Of a stretch of 32,095 nt of DNA, positions 29,438-32,095 are shown piece after piece (the stretch's first letter is position 1; each line of letters begins with the position of its first letter). The notes below the pieces were generated by a model. That model ran no database searches. It had not been told where the DNA came from and saw only the letters and a list, made by a program, of their open reading frames with translations. Source of the DNA: Deltaproteobacteria bacterium. GTDB lineage: Bacteria; Myxococcota_A; UBA9042. The stretch covers positions 1-32,095 of the forward strand of contig JACRCU010000423.1 of assembly GCA_016218865.1 (NCBI GenBank), read 5' to 3'. Both the position numbers and the translations under genes were made by a program.

Positions 29438-30643
29438 ATGGGGTCCGACTTGTTGAAACTGGCCGTAACTGCTGTTATTTGCCTGTTGGTGCTCCCTTCG
29501 GTCGGTTGCAGCAGCGACTGCTCGTCTGGCGGCAAGGCGGCGCCACCGATTCGGTTTGCCACGTACAACACCGGCCTGGCCTACAACTTTGTCGGCTATG
29601 CGAAGGAACGCCGGCAGTTGCTGGCCAACGCCATCGCCGACGCCGACGCCGATGTGCTGTGCCTGCAAGAAGTCTGGCTGGACGACGACGTGACGCTGAT
29701 CACCCAGACGGCCAAGACCGCGTTTCCCCACAGCTACTCGGTGAAGACCAGCGACCAGGGCGTGGGCGGTCCCGCCGCGTGCACCGAGACGGACGCCACG
29801 GCGCTCAAAGGCTGCGTCGAGGCCAACTGCAGCACCGTCACCGACTCGCTCGCCGACTGCGCGCTGTCGAATTGTTCCAAGGAATATGAAGCCGCATCGC
29901 CTACTTGCAAGACCTGCCTGGCGTCGAACATCGGGCTGAACAGCATCGGCGACATCTTCCAGGCCTGCGCGCTGGGCTCGGCCTCGTACGCGTTCGGGGG
30001 CCGCAACGGCGTGGTCCTGCTGAGCAAGACCCCGCTGGAAGGCACCGAGATGCTGGAATTCGAGTCGTTCTTGAACAAGCGCGTCGTGCTGCACGCCACT
30101 ACCCACGCGCCCTCGTCGCTGGGCAGCGGCGCGCCGCGGACCCACGTGTTCTGCACCCACTTGACGGCCGGCCTGGGAAGTGTGGCCTACAGCGGCAAGT
30201 TCGGCGGCTGGGAGCAGGAGCAAGCCAAGCAGATCGACCAGTTGATTGCCTGGGCCAAGCAGAAGGCGGGCGGCGAGCGCGCGGTGATCCTGGGCGACAT
30301 GAACTGCGGCCCCGACGTGGCTGGCACGGACATCAAGGCCGAGTTCGGCAACAACTTCAAAAAGTATCTGGATGCCGGCCTGCAGGCGCCTTACCTTGCC
30401 GCCGCCAAGCCCCTGTGCACGTGGTGCGCCGAGAACCCGCTGGTGACCGACGGCAACAACCACGTCATCGATCACATCTTGCTGCTGGCGCCCTGGCCCG
30501 GTGCGACCGTGCAGACGAGGCGCTTGTTCGATGCGGCGGCCTCGGTCGACGTCAAGGGCAAGCCGCTGAGCGTGCGCTTGTCGGACCACTACGGCGCGCA
30601 GGTTGTGGTGACGCCTGCAGTACCGCCGGCGACGTGCGAATGA
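29438..30643 (+). CDS. Endonuclease/exonuclease/phosphatase-fold lipoprotein with Cys-rich insert
   Basis: GGAGGAATC-ATG start; lipobox VLPSVGC; 'RFATYNTGLAYN', 'DVLCLQEVW', 'THVFCTHLTAGL', 'AVILGDMNCGPD', 'LSDHYGAQV' EEP motifs. Confidence 0.88.
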   Translation: MGSDLLKLAVTAVICLLVLPSVGCSSDCSSGGKAAPPIRFATYNTGLAYNFVGYAKERRQLLANAIADADADVLCLQEVWLDDDVTLITQTAKTAFPHSYSVKTSDQGVGGPAACTETDATALKGCVEANCSTVTDSLADCALSNCSKEYEAASPTCKTCLASNIGLNSIGDIFQACALGSASYAFGGRNGVVLLSKTPLEGTEMLEFESFLNKRVVLHATTHAPSSLGSGAPRTHVFCTHLTAGLGSVAYSGKFGGWEQEQAKQIDQLIAWAKQKAGGERAVILGDMNCGPDVAGTDIKAEFGNNFKKYLDAGLQAPYLAAAKPLCTWCAENPLVTDGNNHVIDHILLLAPWPGATVQTRRLFDAAASVDVKGKPLSVRLSDHYGAQVVVTPAVPPATCE

Positions 30644-30677
30644 CGGCGCCCTCGGAACTGCAATCCGGTGCCCGCAC

Positions 30678-31097
30678 TTACTTGCGGACCAGCGCGACCG
30701 TCATCTTGGGGTTGCTCTGGTTCAGCACGAGCGTCTCGCCTTGGAAGGTCAGCGTGCCGTGCTCGACCTTGCCGTCCACCTTGCTCTCGCACACCACCTG
30801 GTAGCCGGTCTCTCCGGTGATGGTGAACGCGCGCTCGGTCTTCTGTCCGGCGGTGTCGGTGGTCAGCTTGCCCGGTGCGATCTCGAAGGTGGTGGTGGTG
30901 GCCAGCTTTTGCACAAGCGCCAGCGCGGCCCCGCGCTTGTCTTCGGACAGCGACTTGATGTCTTCCAGGGCCTCGGTCTTGGCGGTGTCGATGGACCACT
31001 TGCCCACGATGCGTTCCGAGGCTTTTTGGGCGCAGCCCGCCGTGACCGCCAGGGCCAGGGTAAGGATGCTGAGGACGATACTTGTCTTGAGCTTCAT
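30678..31097 (-). CDS. Small lipoprotein, unknown function
   Basis: MKLKTSIVLSILTLALAVTAGC lipobox; start at ATG 31095-31097; frame open to 30678. Confidence 0.78.
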   Translation of the reverse strand: MKLKTSIVLSILTLALAVTAGCAQKASERIVGKWSIDTAKTEALEDIKSLSEDKRGAALALVQKLATTTTFEIAPGKLTTDTAGQKTERAFTITGETGYQVVCESKVDGKVEHGTLTFQGETLVLNQSNPKMTVALVRK

Positions 31098-31103
31098 GGA
31101 GCT

Positions 31104-31146
31104 ACTGCCTATGGCCCGAAAAATGGGCCATGGGCCGGCAGGCAGT
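31104..31146 (-). promoter_or_regulatory. Strong hairpin in the presumed 5' UTR of the 30678-31097 lipoprotein gene
   Basis: ACTGCCT(31104-31110)/AGGCAGT(31140-31146) outer stem contiguous with ATGGCCC(31111-31117)/GGGCCAT(31125-31131) inner stem; 14 perfect pairs with one 8-nt bulge. Confidence 0.6.
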
Positions 31147-31498
31147 GCGCCCGACAGCCGCGACATCGCACAGTGCGCGCCATGGAGCGGGCCTGTCCAA
31201 ATCTGTAGTCAGCATACCACATTTCGCAGCAGGCCAGGGCGTATCCAGAGCGCGCCGACCAAGCTGTGCCTGCAGGGCCGAGCCACAGGGCCTGGGCAGC
31301 CGCCTACAGCACCGATCAGAAACCCGAATCCAACGGTCGACGTCGCGGCGGGTCGCGTCCCCTCCGCCTAGTTCTTGCCCTTGCGACCCACCCGGCATCC
31401 TTGCGTTTTGGTCAGACCGAGTTTGCGTTGCGCGGGGCCTAGGAGTTTTCTGATTGACGTTCAGGTGTTCGCCTAGAGCGCTGGGGCCGGCGGTGCTT

Positions 31499-32095
31499 CT
31501 AGGTCGCGGACTTGCGGCGGATGATGCCGGTCTTGCTCTTGGGCAGCGGCGCGGGCGGAGCCTCCGTTTCGACCTTGGCGGCGGGCGCCTTGCTGGCGGC
31601 GGCCTTCTTGATCGCGGGCTTCTTGGCCGGGGCTTTCTTGGCTGCTGCGGTCTTGGCAGCGGTCGCAGGCTTCTTGGCGGTCGCGGCTGTTTCGGCCTTG
31701 GCCTTGGCCGGGGCCTTCTTGGCCGGGCCCTTGCCCTTCTTGGCCTTGACCGGCTTGCCGAAGTGGCGCAGGCGGTCCAGCGCGCCTTCCAGGGTCAGCT
31801 CGGTGGCAAGGGTGCCGCGCGCCAGGCTGGCGTTGAGCGCGCCGTTGGTGACGTAGGGGCCAAAGCGCCCGTCGAGTACCCGCACCGGCTGGCCCGCCTC
31901 GGGGTCGATGCCGAGCTCGCGCCCGGCCTTGGCCGCCGCGGCCGCGTCCAGCAGGGCGATCGCCGCCTCCACGCTCATTTCCTCGGGCTTGGCGCCGCCG
32001 GGCAGCGGCACCTTGACGGTGGCATTGCGGGCGCCGTCGGTGACGTACAGCCCGTAGCGGCCGCTCCACAGGCCCACCACCGTGCCGTCGGGCAG
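31499..32095 (-). CDS. topA: DNA topoisomerase I, C-terminal fragment (runs off the right edge)
   Basis: 'LPDGTVVGLWSGRYGLYVTDGARNATVKVP' and 'VRVLDGRFGPYVTNGALNASLARGT' TopA C-terminal repeat motifs, followed by Lys/Ala-rich tail; frame open through window end. Confidence 0.85.
   Translation of the reverse strand: MPDGTVVGLWSGRYGLYVTDGARNATVKVPLPGGAKPEEMSVEAAIALLDAAAAAKAGRELGIDPEAGQPVRVLDGRFGPYVTNGALNASLARGTLATELTLEGALDRLRHFGKPVKAKKGKGPAKKAPAKAKAETAATAKKPATAAKTAAAKKAPAKKPAIKKAAASKAPAAKVETEAPPAPLPKSKTGIIRRKSAT

Noticed and set aside
31102-31398. Minus 98-aa ORF and plus ORFs (30817..31371, 31130..31453) in the lipoprotein-topA gap
   Set aside because: No signal, motif or convincing composition; the region contains promoter-like and hairpin sequences instead.

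Overview
This is a high-GC (deltaproteobacterial/Myxococcota-like, inferred from style only) chromosomal window of about 32 kb. I support 19 protein-coding genes; the window cuts the first and last. I recognise no tRNA, rRNA, IS element or CRISPR array. The housekeeping anchors are mpl (murein-peptide ligase, minus strand), a SpoIID/LytB-domain protein, and the C-terminal end of topA at the right edge. The rest is mostly exported protein. At least seven proteins have a lipobox: two vWA lipoproteins, a MopE-type CDGxDNDCDGxxDE repeat lipoprotein, a CTDC-type Cys-rich repeat lipoprotein ending in an HELGH zincin-like domain, an Ig/PKD + EGF + somatomedin-B-like lipoprotein, an endonuclease/exonuclease/phosphatase (EEP)-fold lipoprotein, and a small lipoprotein. 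The best candidate for an undescribed system is a translationally coupled three-gene minus-strand operon (24477 to 15330): CTDC-repeat/zincin lipoprotein, then a 196-aa exported beta-rich protein, then a 1.4k-aa EGF/SMB mosaic lipoprotein. Other points of interest are three copies of an intergenic repeat (AATGCAGCCATTTTCTACnnnnTGAAnnTACAGGG), a possibly fused N-terminal module on a TPR/PEGA membrane protein next to an AAA+ ATPase, a structured divergent intergenic region with a terminator-like hairpin, and a hairpin just upstream of a lipoprotein start codon. Most of the very long ORFs in the supplied track are antisense artefacts of high GC and repeats. All family calls are by eye; no searches were run.
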